Positions 38,423 to 49,152 of a stretch of 64,000 bases of DNA are shown here, in pieces. The notes beneath the pieces are model-generated. The model did no database searches. It saw only the letters and a program-made list of their open reading frames with translations, and had not been told where the DNA came from. Positions within the stretch are counted from its first letter, which is position 1; the number at the start of each line of letters is the position of its first letter. Source of the DNA: Bifidobacterium bohemicum DSM 22767 (GTDB lineage: Bacteria > Actinomycetota > Actinomycetes > Actinomycetales > Bifidobacteriaceae); the NCBI RefSeq assembly GCF_000741525.1, contig NZ_JGYP01000002.1, forward strand, positions 310,001 to 374,000. Reading direction: 5' to 3'. The position numbers and the translations under genes are program-made.

Positions 38423-38886
38423 GGCACCAGTTTACCCATACCGCGAGGCCGAATGACGCGAATGGCCATAAAGCTCAACGCGAAGGCCATTGGTTTGCAC
38501 CGCCGTAGAGCTCACCTCGTCGCAGTCTGCCCTATCGTCGTCGTATCGCCATTTAAGGCGCATTGAACCCATCGGGCACAACTCTGGAATTTGAATACAT
38601 TGCAAGCTTTCGCAAACCGCCAAGAACCCATCAGACAAATGCGAGACATGGCAGCTTTTTGAGCGCATTCGTCGTGGCGACCCGTGCTATGACACTTTGC
38701 CCCACGCACATCGGCGTCCAATCCGACCACAGACGAAACCACAAATGAACGAAACATAGACATATCAAGACTATATTGTGTGAATTCGCGATGAGAGAGC
38801 AGCGAAAGTGCGTCGGTCGAGTATGCTGTAGCTCAGATTATCATCCATTCCGTCGCGTGACGGCAACCATGCAGGGAGAGGCAAGC
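38423..38886. other. Intergenic region between dapF and murI (divergent)
   Basis: 464 bases that should hold both promoters. Short frames on either strand have no family resemblance. No RNA gene is recognised. Confidence 0.4.
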
Positions 38887-39669
38887 ATGACTTCCAACGC
38901 TCCGATCGGCGTCTTCGACTCCGGACTGGGCGGCATATCAGTAGTGCGCGAAATAAGACGGCAGATGCCCAATGAAAGCATCATCTACTTTGGGGATTCG
39001 GCCAATGCACCCTACGGAACCAAGCCCACCGAAGAAGTTCGTACACTTACACAAAACGTGGCCGAACACCTCGCCTCACAAGGAATCAAAGCACTCGTCG
39101 CAGCCTGCAATACGGCATCATCGGCGGCCGATACCTATCTGCATCAAACCTACGACTTCCCCATTGTCGAGATGGAGCCGGCATTGAAAGTGGCCTGCGA
39201 TCGGGGTCACGGCAAACCTCAGCGTGTGATCGTTGCGGCCACGGAGCTGACGCTCAATGAACGGAAATTCTCCGCCCTCATGCAACGCTTCAGTTCCAAG
39301 CACACCGTCTACCGGCAACCTTGCCCGGATCTTGTAGAAATAGTGGAAAACGACCAGCTAGAAAACCATGACTTGGTAATGGCTACACTGCATCGTTATT
39401 TCGATGAATATGACCTCGCCTCAATCGACGCTGTGGTGCTCGGTTGCACACACTTCGTTTTCTACCGCGACTACTTCCGTGAGCTGCTTCCCGGCCACGT
39501 GGCCATTGTGGACGGAAACGCCGGCACCGTTCGCCAATTGCATCATCTGCTCGAAATTAACGACACATTGGCTGACGCGGAAGCACAAGGCGGTGCAAAG
39601 CTCGAGAATTCGGACACCAGCACGGCAATGGCGACCCTCATGCACAAGCGTTTTGAAGGCGACAGCTGA
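38887..39669 (+). CDS. murI: Glutamate racemase
   Basis: 260 residues from the ATG at 38887, with GGGAGAGG upstream; the open frame runs 37 codons further without family character. Makes D-glutamate for peptidoglycan. [13 protein letters not shown] at the start, [11 protein letters not shown], catalytic cysteines in [11 protein letters not shown] and [12 protein letters not shown], and IVDGNAGT near the end. Normal length, stand-alone. Confidence 0.96.
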   Translation: MTSNAPIGVFDSGLGGISVVREIRRQMPNESIIYFGDSANAPYGTKPTEEVRTLTQNVAEHLASQGIKALVAACNTASSAADTYLHQTYDFPIVEMEPALKVACDRGHGKPQRVIVAATELTLNERKFSALMQRFSSKHTVYRQPCPDLVEIVENDQLENHDLVMATLHRYFDEYDLASIDAVVLGCTHFVFYRDYFRELLPGHVAIVDGNAGTVRQLHHLLEINDTLADAEAQGGAKLENSDTSTAMATLMHKRFEGDS

Positions 39670-39930
39670 ACGCCGCCGACCCCGCCCGCCCCTAACGTCC
39701 ACCAATGTCCGCCAAGGTCCACGGAGACAGCTCGTCAGGTCGGTCGGGTGATACCCATACCCTTGTCAAACAGGGTTTCACCCGGCCGCGAACAGGACTC
39801 CCGCAATACGCTGAACCAGGCGGCATTGTCCGCGAGCGCGGCGTAAGCTGGAAACAAGTTTGCGGTTAACTTAAGTGTGCCATAGTCCAACCCGCCATGG
39901 CACGCGTGGGATTCCATATGAGGGGAAACA

Positions 39931-40776
39931 ATGACAAGAACAGCAATGATCGACGTCGGCGGAGGCTATCGTTCGATTTTCGGCGCAGGTATCATGGACC
40001 GGATGTTGGATGAAGGCGTCACGGTCGACAAATGCTTCGGAGTTTCCGCTGGAACGGCAAACATGATTAACTATATGTCCGGTCAGCGCGGCCGCACCTA
40101 TACGTTCTACACTGATTTTTCGACGCGCAAGGAGTACGCGAGCGCAGAGAACTTTGCCAAAATCCACAGTTACGTCGATCTGGATTATGTGTACAGCACT
40201 CTTTCGAACTCCGATGGGGAATTCCCGCTCGACTACCCCGCTTTCGCCGCAAACCCCACCGACTTTACTGTGGTGACCTGCGACGCAAGGAACGGTCATG
40301 CCGTCTATTTCAACAAATCCGATATTTCCCAAGACAACTACGACGTGCTGAAAGCCTCAAGCGCAGTGCCAGTGGCTTGCGAGCCATACCTGATTGACGA
40401 CGTGCCATATTACGACGGCGGCATCGCCGATCCGATTCCGGTCGAAATGGCCGTGAGTGAAGGATACGACCGTATAATCCTCATTCTGACCCACCGTCGT
40501 GATTTCATTCGTCAGCCCAAGAAAGACGCGGCGCCGGCACGTATCCTTAGGCACCGCTACCCGGCGGCGGCCGAACGTCTCAAGAACCGGTACCGCACCT
40601 ACAACGAAGAGATGCAGGTGGCTGCACGTCTGGCGGCTGAAGGCAGGCTGCTCATCCTCGCACCGGAGGACCTGCACGGGTTGAACACGTTGAGCAAGAA
40701 CCTCGACGGGCTGAACGCCATGTACCAGGAGGGTTTGAGCGCAGCCAAGGCCATTCCGGGGTTTCTAGCCAGATAG
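39931..40776 (+). CDS. Patatin-like phospholipase/acyl hydrolase
   Basis: 281 residues, start ATG preceded by GAGGGGAA. Oxyanion glycines appear as GGGYRSIFGAG, the nucleophile serine as GVSAGTANM, and the catalytic aspartate as YYDGGIADPIP. This is the patatin Ser-Asp dyad in the right order and spacing. No signal peptide, so probably cytoplasmic. Members of this bacterial subfamily (YjjU-like) are lipid acyl hydrolases of unknown physiological role. Stand-alone gene. Confidence 0.9.
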   Translation: MTRTAMIDVGGGYRSIFGAGIMDRMLDEGVTVDKCFGVSAGTANMINYMSGQRGRTYTFYTDFSTRKEYASAENFAKIHSYVDLDYVYSTLSNSDGEFPLDYPAFAANPTDFTVVTCDARNGHAVYFNKSDISQDNYDVLKASSAVPVACEPYLIDDVPYYDGGIADPIPVEMAVSEGYDRIILILTHRRDFIRQPKKDAAPARILRHRYPAAAERLKNRYRTYNEEMQVAARLAAEGRLLILAPEDLHGLNTLSKNLDGLNAMYQEGLSAAKAIPGFLAR

Positions 40777-41208
40777 CCGCTAGCTGAGGATTTCTCTGGC
40801 CCGTCTCCCATTGCATGGATGAGCCGATCAATGCTCTTGCCGGATGGTCGTTACTTGGTTCCCTCGGCCGTCGCCATCGACTTGGTCACCTCTTCGTACC
40901 GCTGCTGCGACACGACAGACCGACCGAAGACCACAATAACCAAGCAGGACAACCGATATGATTAGCCCAACCAATTGGCCATTCCTTTACGTTCTGGCCA
41001 TCCAAGACTCAACCGGAAACCTAAGATGGAGTAGTATCAGAACCCGTATGCCATACATCAATCCGCAACATCTTCCCGAACATGACGGGACACCAAAAAT
41101 GGCCGGATAAGTCACCGTGGACGTCAACCAGTCGCCGTTCCAAACGGGTGACAACCGCCATATCCACCCAAATAAAGCGACATTCCCCATTCACTCAAGG
41201 GCAAAGTT
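40777..41208. other. Intergenic region with a possible decayed gene end on the minus strand
   Basis: 432 bases. On the minus strand one reading (LVIVVFGRSVVSQQRYEEVT then KSMATAEGTK and a stop near 40857) looks like a hydrophobic helix plus polar tail, as at the end of a membrane transporter. It is out of frame with other hydrophobic stretches upstream (about 40960-41150). A decayed transporter remnant is possible but not proven. Confidence 0.3.
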
Positions 41209-42267
41209 CTAACCAAGCGTCAACCCGGTAATCGTCGCCACAACACTGACCGCCAACATGCCGCCCGAATGAACCAAAACGCCCCAGCATCTGCCAGAAC
41301 GAGCCATTCGTGCACCTTCGACGCCGGCAGTACTGAATGTCGAATAGCCTCCGAGCAACCCGGATGCAAGCAAATAGCGAATCACATCGAAACCGGCATG
41401 TCGGGCCGCCCATCCAAACACCAAACCAATGGCGAGACACGCCGTCACATTGACCACAAACGTCCCCACGGGAATGGAACCGGAACAATCGCGAGACACC
41501 CAGCCATCCACGGCATAGCGTATCAAAACCCCTAGGCCACCCAGTAATGACGCCGCAATCAATCGAACCAACGCACAGGGGTCACGCCAGCGGCCAACGC
41601 CGAAACCGAATGCCGGGATCGCCAATACAATCAAACCGATCATGCCGGCCTCTAGAGGGACACGCCAATCCGCCGTATAAGAAGCGACATCTTCTCCGAC
41701 TTCGTCGCGGGCCGCCCCAACATCAAATGCGTCGGACGCAACACCGGCGTCCGCCAATCGAACATCGTGGGCCAAGGCACGATGACGAATGGTTTTAGGG
41801 CGCCGATTCAGAAAAGCATGCAATGCGCGTGCCAGCACGCCTCCGACTACAAGGCCAGCCCAAGCACAGACAAGCCCCAACCCCACACACGCCACCAAGT
41901 ACGCCAAGCCCTGCGCCACGGCTCCGCTCATGACACGAGTGGTTCCTTCGAGCACAAAGGTGCTGTAGGTGGTAAAACCGCCGATCGCACCGGTGCCGAC
42001 AACCAACCGGACCCGCCTCCAGGCACCCGAATCGGCTCCGAACGAAGCCATTACGACCGTCAGACATCCGAGCAGGAAGCAGCCCACGAGATTGACCATC
42101 ATGGTTATCCAGGGCCAGTCCACGACACGCCCCTGCAAGGCAAAATATCCGAGACGTACCGCCGAACCACACGCTCCGCCTGCGAACAAACCGACGAACG
42201 TCCAAAAAATCATGCGCTTGGACGACCGATGCGACGCCACGATCGCCTTCTTACCCATTCGGACCAT
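41209..42267 (-). CDS. crcB: Fused tandem CrcB/Fluc fluoride channel
   Basis: 352 residues made of two CrcB/Fluc domains. Domain 1 (about 18-150): MMVNLVGCFLLG (N59) and GAIGGFTTYSTFV. Domain 2 (about 230-352): FVVNVTACLAIG (N273) and GLLGGYSTFSTAG. Between them lie a charged linker (152-203) and one extra hydrophobic helix (AGMIGLIVLAIPAFGFG), which would turn the second domain over. Fluc channels are antiparallel dimers that export fluoride. The fusion thus encodes the dimer in one chain, as eukaryotic FEX does. The last phenylalanine of the STF motif is alanine in domain 2. Start at 42267 or ATG 42258. Confidence 0.9.
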   Translation of the reverse strand: MVRMGKKAIVASHRSSKRMIFWTFVGLFAGGACGSAVRLGYFALQGRVVDWPWITMMVNLVGCFLLGCLTVVMASFGADSGAWRRVRLVVGTGAIGGFTTYSTFVLEGTTRVMSGAVAQGLAYLVACVGLGLVCAWAGLVVGGVLARALHAFLNRRPKTIRHRALAHDVRLADAGVASDAFDVGAARDEVGEDVASYTADWRVPLEAGMIGLIVLAIPAFGFGVGRWRDPCALVRLIAASLLGGLGVLIRYAVDGWVSRDCSGSIPVGTFVVNVTACLAIGLVFGWAARHAGFDVIRYLLASGLLGGYSTFSTAGVEGARMARSGRCWGVLVHSGGMLAVSVVATITGLTLG

Positions 42268-42718
42268 GACGCCATCCCTCCACCTATCGTATCAACATTC
42301 GACAGCCTCGCGTCCGCGATTCCATAAACCGGCTTGCTGCCACAAGCATGAAAACGGCAACGCCAACAGTGTAACATAATGCATTCTTGGAGTCGGAATA
42401 CCGGACGGAAAAAGCGGCATGTACCATCAAATACCACCACCGGGTCGTTGAGTGGTTCGACGCACCGCATCCCCGGACCAGCCATCCGGAATGCCACCCG
42501 ATATAACCATGCTCAACCATCAGACAAAAGGTCAGAAAACGTTTTCCACCACCCTCAATTAACCTTGGAAAGACAGTAGATAAAAGCTTTGAAAATAGAT
42601 TGCTCGCCCATTGTACCGTCTCGTCTACCAGCTAATCTTGAATGACAGACTAAGAACCGCATGAAGGATTGGCCCCCTGACAGCAGACCAATATCGACCA
42701 TCAAATACAGGAGTTCTC
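42268..42718. other. Divergent promoter region crcB / nox
   Basis: 451 bases. The nox side ends in the ribosome site AGGAG. No fluoride riboswitch could be recognised on the crcB side. No RNA gene or open frame of interest. Confidence 0.4.
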
Positions 42719-44116
42719 ATGACCACAGTCGCCGTCATCGGTTGCACACACGCCGGAACGTTCGCCATCAAGTCGATTTTGGAGCAGCATCCGGACTGGC
42801 AGGTCGAGGTTTTCGAACGCAACGACACCATCTCCTTCCTTTCATGCGGGATCGCCCTTTGGGTCGGTGAGCATGTCAGTGACCCGAAACGCATGTTCTA
42901 CTCCTCCCCGGAGGAGCTTACCGAAGCCGGCGCGCACATGCACATGCGCCACGAGGTCACCAACGTTGACATCAAGCGAATGACCTTAACGGCAAAGGAT
43001 CTGACCAATGGCACGGAACGACGTCATGGCTTCGACAAACTGGTGATCACCACCGGCTCCGTGCCCGCCAAACCGTCAATCCAGGGCCTCGACGAGCTCA
43101 TGGCAAGCGGTCATGTGATGCTCTGCAAGGACTATGAAGACGGCAAACGTATCGTAGATCGCTCCAAGCGCATCAAATCGGTAATCGTGGTGGGCGGTGG
43201 CTATATCGGCAGTGAATTGGCCGAACAGTTCAGCACACGAGGCATCAAAACGACTCTGGTGGACGCCCTGCCGCATGTGCTCGACCACAACTACGACAGC
43301 GTGGTCACCGACGCCGCCAACAAGGCGTTCGAGGAACACGATGTGACACTGGCGATGGGTCAGAAAGTTATCGCCTTCCGGTCTGCCACAGGTAGCGACG
43401 GCGTGGAGGACTCCGGGGTGACCGTAGTGACCGAGCTTGGCGAATACACCGCAGATTTCGCAATCATGGGCGTGGGACTGGTACCCAACACCCGACTAGT
43501 CTCTTCACAGCTCAATACCCTCGGCTACGGCGCAATCATCGTGGATGAATACATGCGGGCCTCCAACCCCGAAGGAGAAATACTCGAAAACGTCTTCGCC
43601 GCCGGAGACTGCGCGACGACACGCTTCAATCCTACCGGAACGAACGAATACCAGCCATTCGCCACAAATGCGATACATCAAGCCGGTCTCATCGGAGCCA
43701 ACATCGAGCATCCGACGGTTGCGTATATGGGCACACAGGCCACCAGTGCCGTTCAACTCTACGACCTTTCCATGGCCTCAACTGGCATGACACTCGACTT
43801 GGCGCTTCGTCGACACAAGGACGTGACCGCAACCACCATCGAAGAGGACTACCGGCCAGACTTCATGCTTTCAACCACGCCCGTGCGAGCCACCCTCGTG
43901 TGGGAAAAAGGCAGCGGGCGGATCCTCGGGGCACAATTCGCCTCACGGCACGACATCTCAATGGCAGCCAACGCGGTGTCGATAGCGATTCAAGCAGGTT
44001 TTACGATCGACCAGCTGGCCGGCACGGACATGCTCTTCCAGCCGAATTTCGACCAGCCAATCAACTTCATCAACTCACTGGCGATGGCTGCGGTCTCGGA
44101 ACGCAACGGTCAGTAG
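42719..44116 (+). CDS. nox: NADH oxidase / CoA-disulfide reductase family flavoprotein
   Basis: 465 residues; ribosome site AGGAG 5 bases before the ATG. N-terminal FAD fold TTVAVIGCTHAGTFAIKS, redox cysteine in SFLSCGIALWVG (about residue 42), NADH fold VIVVGGGYIGSELAEQF, FAD-binding ENVFAAGDCATT, and a dimerisation domain at the C-terminus. The single redox cysteine is typical of water-forming NADH oxidases and NADH peroxidases of anaerobes and lactic bacteria, which remove oxygen and recycle NAD+. Stand-alone gene. CoA-disulfide reductase activity cannot be ruled out. Confidence 0.9.
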   Translation: MTTVAVIGCTHAGTFAIKSILEQHPDWQVEVFERNDTISFLSCGIALWVGEHVSDPKRMFYSSPEELTEAGAHMHMRHEVTNVDIKRMTLTAKDLTNGTERRHGFDKLVITTGSVPAKPSIQGLDELMASGHVMLCKDYEDGKRIVDRSKRIKSVIVVGGGYIGSELAEQFSTRGIKTTLVDALPHVLDHNYDSVVTDAANKAFEEHDVTLAMGQKVIAFRSATGSDGVEDSGVTVVTELGEYTADFAIMGVGLVPNTRLVSSQLNTLGYGAIIVDEYMRASNPEGEILENVFAAGDCATTRFNPTGTNEYQPFATNAIHQAGLIGANIEHPTVAYMGTQATSAVQLYDLSMASTGMTLDLALRRHKDVTATTIEEDYRPDFMLSTTPVRATLVWEKGSGRILGAQFASRHDISMAANAVSIAIQAGFTIDQLAGTDMLFQPNFDQPINFINSLAMAAVSERNGQ

Positions 44117-44353
44117 ACAACGTTCACGTCGCCGGATACCGCACTCACGGCCGGCTCGAAGGCCGTGTGCACAAAACCCCGCATGAATCGCATTGCATCA
44201 GTGTCCAGCTTGCCTCGGATCGAACCTTGACCTAGTCACTCGTGACCCGTTTTCGCGAATGTCGTGAAAACGGACGGAATTTACCGGCCAGACAGGTCGG
44301 TCGGCGATGTCACGGACAAATTGAAGCCTTGGAACAAGGGTAGCGCGAATCGA

Positions 44354-45761
44354 TCAATCGCAATAAGCCACGACAATGGCTTGGTCGAGGTCCGCGATGA
44401 GGTCTTCAGCGGATTCCAAACCGATTGACAGGCGCAACAGTCGATCGTCGACTCCCGCAGCCTGACGAAAAGCGCACGGCACCTCGCGATGCGTAATGCG
44501 AGCAGGATTGACGATTAACGAGTGAGTATCTCCAATATTGGCCGCATAGCAGAACACTCTTACCGCCTCGACCACACGCGCCACCCGAGATTCATCGCCT
44601 TCAAGTCCGAAAGACAGCACCTGGCCAACGCCATTGGGCGTGTAACGGTCGGCAAGAAGCTTGTCCTGACTGGAATCCAGACCGGAATAGTTTACACGGG
44701 TCACGTGAGGCACATGCTCAAGATGCCGGGCGATGCGCAACGCACTGTCAACCTCCTGAGTCATACGCTGCGGCAACGTCTCCAGGCCAATCAATTGCAG
44801 ATACGCATTGGCAGGCGACATCACCGCGCCCAGATTATGCAGGTACGCGTTGCGAACTCGCCCCGCGAACATGGATGCGCCATAGCGTTCGGCGTACGTA
44901 CACCATACGCCGCCCCGCTCGTCGCTGACCCCTAACTCCTTACGGGTGAACTGCGGGAAACGGCCATTGGCCCAGTCGAACCGTCCGGAGTCGACAACCG
45001 CCCCGCCCAGTGCGTTGCCATGCCCTCCGATACCCTTGGTCGTGGAGTGCACCACGACATCCGCACCGAATTCGATGGGACGCAACAGGTACGGGGTGGG
45101 CACGGTGTTGTCAACGATAAGTGCCACGCCATGGCGGTGCAACATGGCCGCCAAAGGCTCGATATCGAGGATCTTGGTGGAGGGGTTTGCGACAGTCTCC
45201 GCGAAAACCGCTCGAGTATCCGGTCCGATCCTCGACTCGACCTCCGCCAGATCGTTGATATCGTTTACAAAATCAGTGTGGATACCGAACTGCGGGAAGA
45301 AGTCGCTCAACGCATCCACGGAGGCACCGTACAGATCCTTGGCGGCGATGAGGCGACCGCCCCCCCTCCGCCGCGCACAGCAGAGCATAGGAAACCGCCG
45401 CCATCCCCGACGCGAGCGCCACCGCTTCGACCCCTCCTTCCAGGCTGGCGATTCGACGTTCGAGGGCGTCCACAGTGGGGTTGCCACAACGGGAGTAGGA
45501 AAAACCGTCAATGTCACCGGAGGAAAGCCCGTCTCCACGATCGGCATCATGCAGTGTGAATGCGGCGCTCTGATAGACAGGCACACTCACCGCGGCACCA
45601 TGTTCGTATGGATCGTAGCCGGCGTGCAAGGCTCGCGTGGCGAAGCCGGGTACGTTGTGGCCTAGGAGGTTTGCCGCATCGTCGACCGCCGATTGTCGCT
45701 CGTCCTTGCCCAAGTACGCGTTGCCTTGACATCCTGTCTTGTCATGACTTTCACCAACCAT
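44354..45761 (-). pseudogene. metY: O-acetylhomoserine sulfhydrylase (MetY-like), frameshifted at a G7 tract
   Basis: The 5' frame (from 45761) gives NVPGFATRALHAGYDPYEHG and IDGFSYSRCGNPTVDALERR, then LASGMAAVSYALLCAAEGG. It leaves the family at a run of seven C on plus (45360-45366). The second frame continues with GGRLIAAKDLYGASVDALSD, the PLP lysine in VVHSTTKGIGGHGNALGG, and the normal C-terminus ending at 44354. With six G the two join as AAEGGGRLIAAKD into about 468 residues, a complete PLP enzyme of the MetY type, which makes homocysteine from O-acetylhomoserine and sulfide. As sequenced it is broken by one base. Real mutation, phase switch or sequencing error cannot be told apart here. 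Confidence 0.85.
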
Positions 45762-46197
45762 GATCGCCTCCTGAACCCCTCAATGACTCCGATGACCCCA
45801 AACCACACCGATCGTAGGCAATTACCGATGTCCCACATTTGGCAATCAGCATATCTCGCCGCACCGGTAGGACGCGACGCGGCATCATCGTTATAAGTTA
45901 TAGGCAGTTCTCAATTCCAAGGAACACAATGCCGCTGAAATCAACATCACTGCTCAGAAGCCGCAATCGACAAGTAACGTCCCATGCCCGCCGTTGCATG
46001 ACATAACAGCTGCTCGAGGAAACTGCAAGACACCGGATGAACCGCGAAACCGGCGACCCGGACCAACCTCGGTTGAACCTCGACCCGACCTAAGCCGCCT
46101 TTGCCTGATCCTCCCAGAGCAGAATCGTACGACGGCGGTTAATCAAACGCCTGCGACACAACACGCCGCCGACGTCGATAACGATTTCCGCGTCGTC
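45762..46197. other. Intergenic region between metY and the ABC exporter
   Basis: 436 bases, GC-rich, with no recognisable gene, RNA or clear terminator. Both neighbours run on the minus strand; it should hold the metY promoter. Confidence 0.4.
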
Positions 46198-49080
46198 TCA
46201 CTCGGTGCGCAACGCCGTGGCCGGATCCTGTCTGGCGGCCTTGCGCGACGGAATAAGCCCGCCTATCAGGGTGAGCACCACCGAAAGCACGATGAGGATG
46301 ATCGCCCCGGAAACCGGCAACATGGCGTTGACGCGGTTAGTGCCCATGAAATGATGCATCACCGCATTGCCCGGAACGATGAGCAAAAGCGTGACGGCTA
46401 TGCCGATGAGACCCGCGCAAAGGCCAATGATGCCCGTCTCGGCGTTGAACACGGTGGAAACGTTGCGCTTCGACGCGCCCATTGCACGCAGAATGCCGAT
46501 TTCCTTGGTGCGTTCGAGCACCGAGATATAGGTGATGATGCCGATCATGATCGAGGAGACGACCAACGAGACACCGACGAATGCACTCAACACGTAAGTG
46601 ATGACGTTGATGATCGTGGTCACGGAGTTCATCATCAGCCCCGCGTAATCGGTATAAACGATGCGGTCCTTCTTTTTGGCTCCGTCATTGTATTTCCTGA
46701 TCGCGTCCTCGATGGCGTTCTTGGCCTCGAAACTGTCGGCGTAGATCTTGATGGAGCTCGGCGCATCACGGCCGATGACGCCGAAATCCGCCAAATTGCC
46801 GTCGTATGTGCCAGTGGAGACGTATTGGTTATAAATCGACACCAACACATTTTCCGGAGCTGTGGCGAGATAACGGTTGAAGGCATCCGCGGTCTGCTGC
46901 TCGCCCATGCCGGAAGCGGCGTTCTGCGGATTCGCAGCAGCCGCCGGGTTGCCCGCGGCACCAGCCGCTGAGTTGCGTTGCGCGGTGACATCGGCCGGTT
47001 GCGAGGGGCCGGCCGCCCCCATGCCCCCGGGGGTTTGGGTCATAATGTTCTTGGCCATGCTCGCCTGTTGGGAAACCGACAGCGAGGCGACGTACGCCTT
47101 GGCGTTCGCGGCCTTGGTGGAATCATCGGAAGGAGCGAAGGTCATGCCGTTAAGAATGTTGCGAGTGCGGTCGGCCTTCTGACTGGCGACGATCTGGCTT
47201 GAGTCGGCGTGCGCAATCAACTCGTCGGTAAGCATGCGCGTATAACCGATGCCGGGCGTCAATGGCGTGGTCTTGGCGTCCTCGTTGGCTCGGATGACCC
47301 CCACCACGTGTAGTTTCATGGCATTGGGCGAATCCATCAGTTTGCCGACTTCGGTCGCGTCGTCGCCGACGTACCTGTAGCGGCCGTCCCCGTCTTTGAC
47401 GTACTGGTCCGCGGCGGGCAGCAGGGTCAGCGGCTGATCCATCGCCTTGGCGTAATCGATGCGATCGGTGTTCGTTTTGACCTTTTCGCCGCTTTGCAGC
47501 CGGTTCATCATATCGTTGTAATCGGCGCTGGGAAGCAGCCCCAGTTCGTAGATCTGAGCCAGCGGAATCTGATTGCTTTTGTCAAGCACCAGCACGACTT
47601 GGTCGCTGGACTTGGGCCAGTGCCCCTTGACGACCTGATAGTTATCGGTAATCACAGAACTGATCGGCTGCTTGTCGGGATGCCGACCGGGCATGATTTC
47701 AGCGAACGCGGCCGGCGCCTTGTTGTTGTCGGCCTTGCCTGTGAGCTTGGAAATCTGAAGCGATTGGAAGTGACCAATGTCGTTCGACGAGGAATCCAGA
47801 CCGGCCAAAGTGCTGGCTCCGGACTCCGTGGTCACGGAGCTTCCCCCTACTTTCACACCGTCAACATCCACAAGTGTGCCTTTGGCATCGTGAGTGAATA
47901 CGGAGAATTTGGGAGCATAGGAATATTGGATGCCCACATCACCCACGTGTGCGCGCACCTCGTTGCCGGGTTTGTCGAGATATTGTTTGAAGGGGCTGAG
48001 ATTGTTGCTGGCGATGCCATTGGTCAGCGAGGCCGCGCCTTTGATGCTCGAATCGTCAGGATAAATGCCGTTACGTGGTTTCGCATGCTCCTTCGAATCG
48101 GCTGTTGCCTGGGCGGTATCCAGGATCTTGTTCATGTCGAAGGTCTGCTCGTTGATCTCGATGGGATACGAGGTCAACGTCTCCTTCTGAATATCGGTGA
48201 TATAACGGTTCACGCCCGTGGAGACCGAAAGGATCAGAGCGATCCCGATGATGCCGATTGAACCGGCGAACGAGGTGAGGATCGTCCTGGCCTTCTTGCT
48301 CCTGAGATTGTTGAAGCTCAAGGCGACGGACGTGGCAAACGACATTGACGCCTTGCCCATCCTACGATGCATGGCTGCCGTCTCGTCGCCCGTCTCCTCG
48401 CGCTCAACGGGCCGGGAGTCACTACGAATCACGCCGTCCTTCAGCTCGACGATACGGTTGGCGTACTCGTAGGCAAGCTCGGGATTGTGAGTGACCATAA
48501 CGACCAGACGGTCCTTGGCCACCTCTCTCAACAAATCCATGATCTGCACCGAGGTTTCCGAATCGAGTGCACCGGTGGGTTCGTCGGCCAGGACGATACG
48601 CGGATCATTGACCAAGGCTCTGGCGATGGCCACACGTTGCATCTGTCCGCCGGAAAGCTGATTCGGCTTCTTATTAATATGTTCGCCCAGACCGACCTTG
48701 TTCAGCGCCTCCGTGGCGCGTCTACGCCGATCGACCCGGGAGACACCGGAAATGGTCAAAGCGAGTTCGACGTTGGACAGAACGCTCTGATGCGGAATCA
48801 GGTTATAGCTTTGGAACACGAAACCCACCGTGTGATTACGATATGAGTCCCAGTCCCGATCCTTATATTGCTTGGTTGAAATGCCGTTGATGACAAGATC
48901 GCCTTGATCGTACCGGTCCAGTCCGCCGATGATGTTCAGCAACGTGGTCTTGCCCGAACCGGACGGACCCAGAATGGCGACGAACTCATTGTCGCGCAAT
49001 GTCAGGCTGACATCGTCAAGCGCACGTTGGACGAAGTCACCCGTCTTGTACTGTTTGCTGATGTCTTTGATTTGCAACAT
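46198..49080 (-). CDS. MacB-type ABC exporter, ATPase and permease in one chain
   Basis: 960 residues from the ATG at 49080 (MLQIKDISKQYK), with AGGGGAA upstream. The ATPase domain (1-230) has GPSGSGKTTLLN, the signature LSGGQMQRVAIARAL and Walker B RIVLADEPTGALDSETS. One transmembrane helix (about 280-305, SIGIIGIALILSVSTGV) follows, then a large extracytoplasmic domain of more than 450 residues with alanine-, proline- and glutamine-rich stretches, then three C-terminal FtsX-type helices. MacB-family proteins move peptides, antibiotics or lipoproteins by mechanotransmission. No membrane-fusion partner is near, as usual for Gram-positives. The substrate is unknown. The nearby HxlR gene is in the same direction. 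Confidence 0.9.
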   Translation of the reverse strand: MLQIKDISKQYKTGDFVQRALDDVSLTLRDNEFVAILGPSGSGKTTLLNIIGGLDRYDQGDLVINGISTKQYKDRDWDSYRNHTVGFVFQSYNLIPHQSVLSNVELALTISGVSRVDRRRRATEALNKVGLGEHINKKPNQLSGGQMQRVAIARALVNDPRIVLADEPTGALDSETSVQIMDLLREVAKDRLVVMVTHNPELAYEYANRIVELKDGVIRSDSRPVEREETGDETAAMHRRMGKASMSFATSVALSFNNLRSKKARTILTSFAGSIGIIGIALILSVSTGVNRYITDIQKETLTSYPIEINEQTFDMNKILDTAQATADSKEHAKPRNGIYPDDSSIKGAASLTNGIASNNLSPFKQYLDKPGNEVRAHVGDVGIQYSYAPKFSVFTHDAKGTLVDVDGVKVGGSSVTTESGASTLAGLDSSSNDIGHFQSLQISKLTGKADNNKAPAAFAEIMPGRHPDKQPISSVITDNYQVVKGHWPKSSDQVVLVLDKSNQIPLAQIYELGLLPSADYNDMMNRLQSGEKVKTNTDRIDYAKAMDQPLTLLPAADQYVKDGDGRYRYVGDDATEVGKLMDSPNAMKLHVVGVIRANEDAKTTPLTPGIGYTRMLTDELIAHADSSQIVASQKADRTRNILNGMTFAPSDDSTKAANAKAYVASLSVSQQASMAKNIMTQTPGGMGAAGPSQPADVTAQRNSAAGAAGNPAAAANPQNAASGMGEQQTADAFNRYLATAPENVLVSIYNQYVSTGTYDGNLADFGVIGRDAPSSIKIYADSFEAKNAIEDAIRKYNDGAKKKDRIVYTDYAGLMMNSVTTIINVITYVLSAFVGVSLVVSSIMIGIITYISVLERTKEIGILRAMGASKRNVSTVFNAETGIIGLCAGLIGIAVTLLLIVPGNAVMHHFMGTNRVNAMLPVSGAIILIVLSVVLTLIGGLIPSRKAARQDPATALRTE

Positions 49081-49144
49081 TTCATTCCCCTGCCGCTCAC
49101 GGTCCAAAACGCCTTACGCCTACGTGTGCAACTTTACTCTGATA

Positions 49145-49152
49145 CCCCCCCC
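49145..49152. repeat. C8 tract in the promoter region of the ABC exporter
   Basis: Eight C in a row on plus (G8 on the exporter's coding strand), about 65 bases before its start codon and between it and the hxlR stop. Such tracts can slip and change promoter spacing. No clear -35/-10 pair could be fixed around it. Confidence 0.6.

Noticed and set aside
42200..42400. Fluoride riboswitch upstream of crcB
   Set aside because: I looked for the conserved pseudoknot and its GGCGATGG-like start on the minus strand and could not find it.
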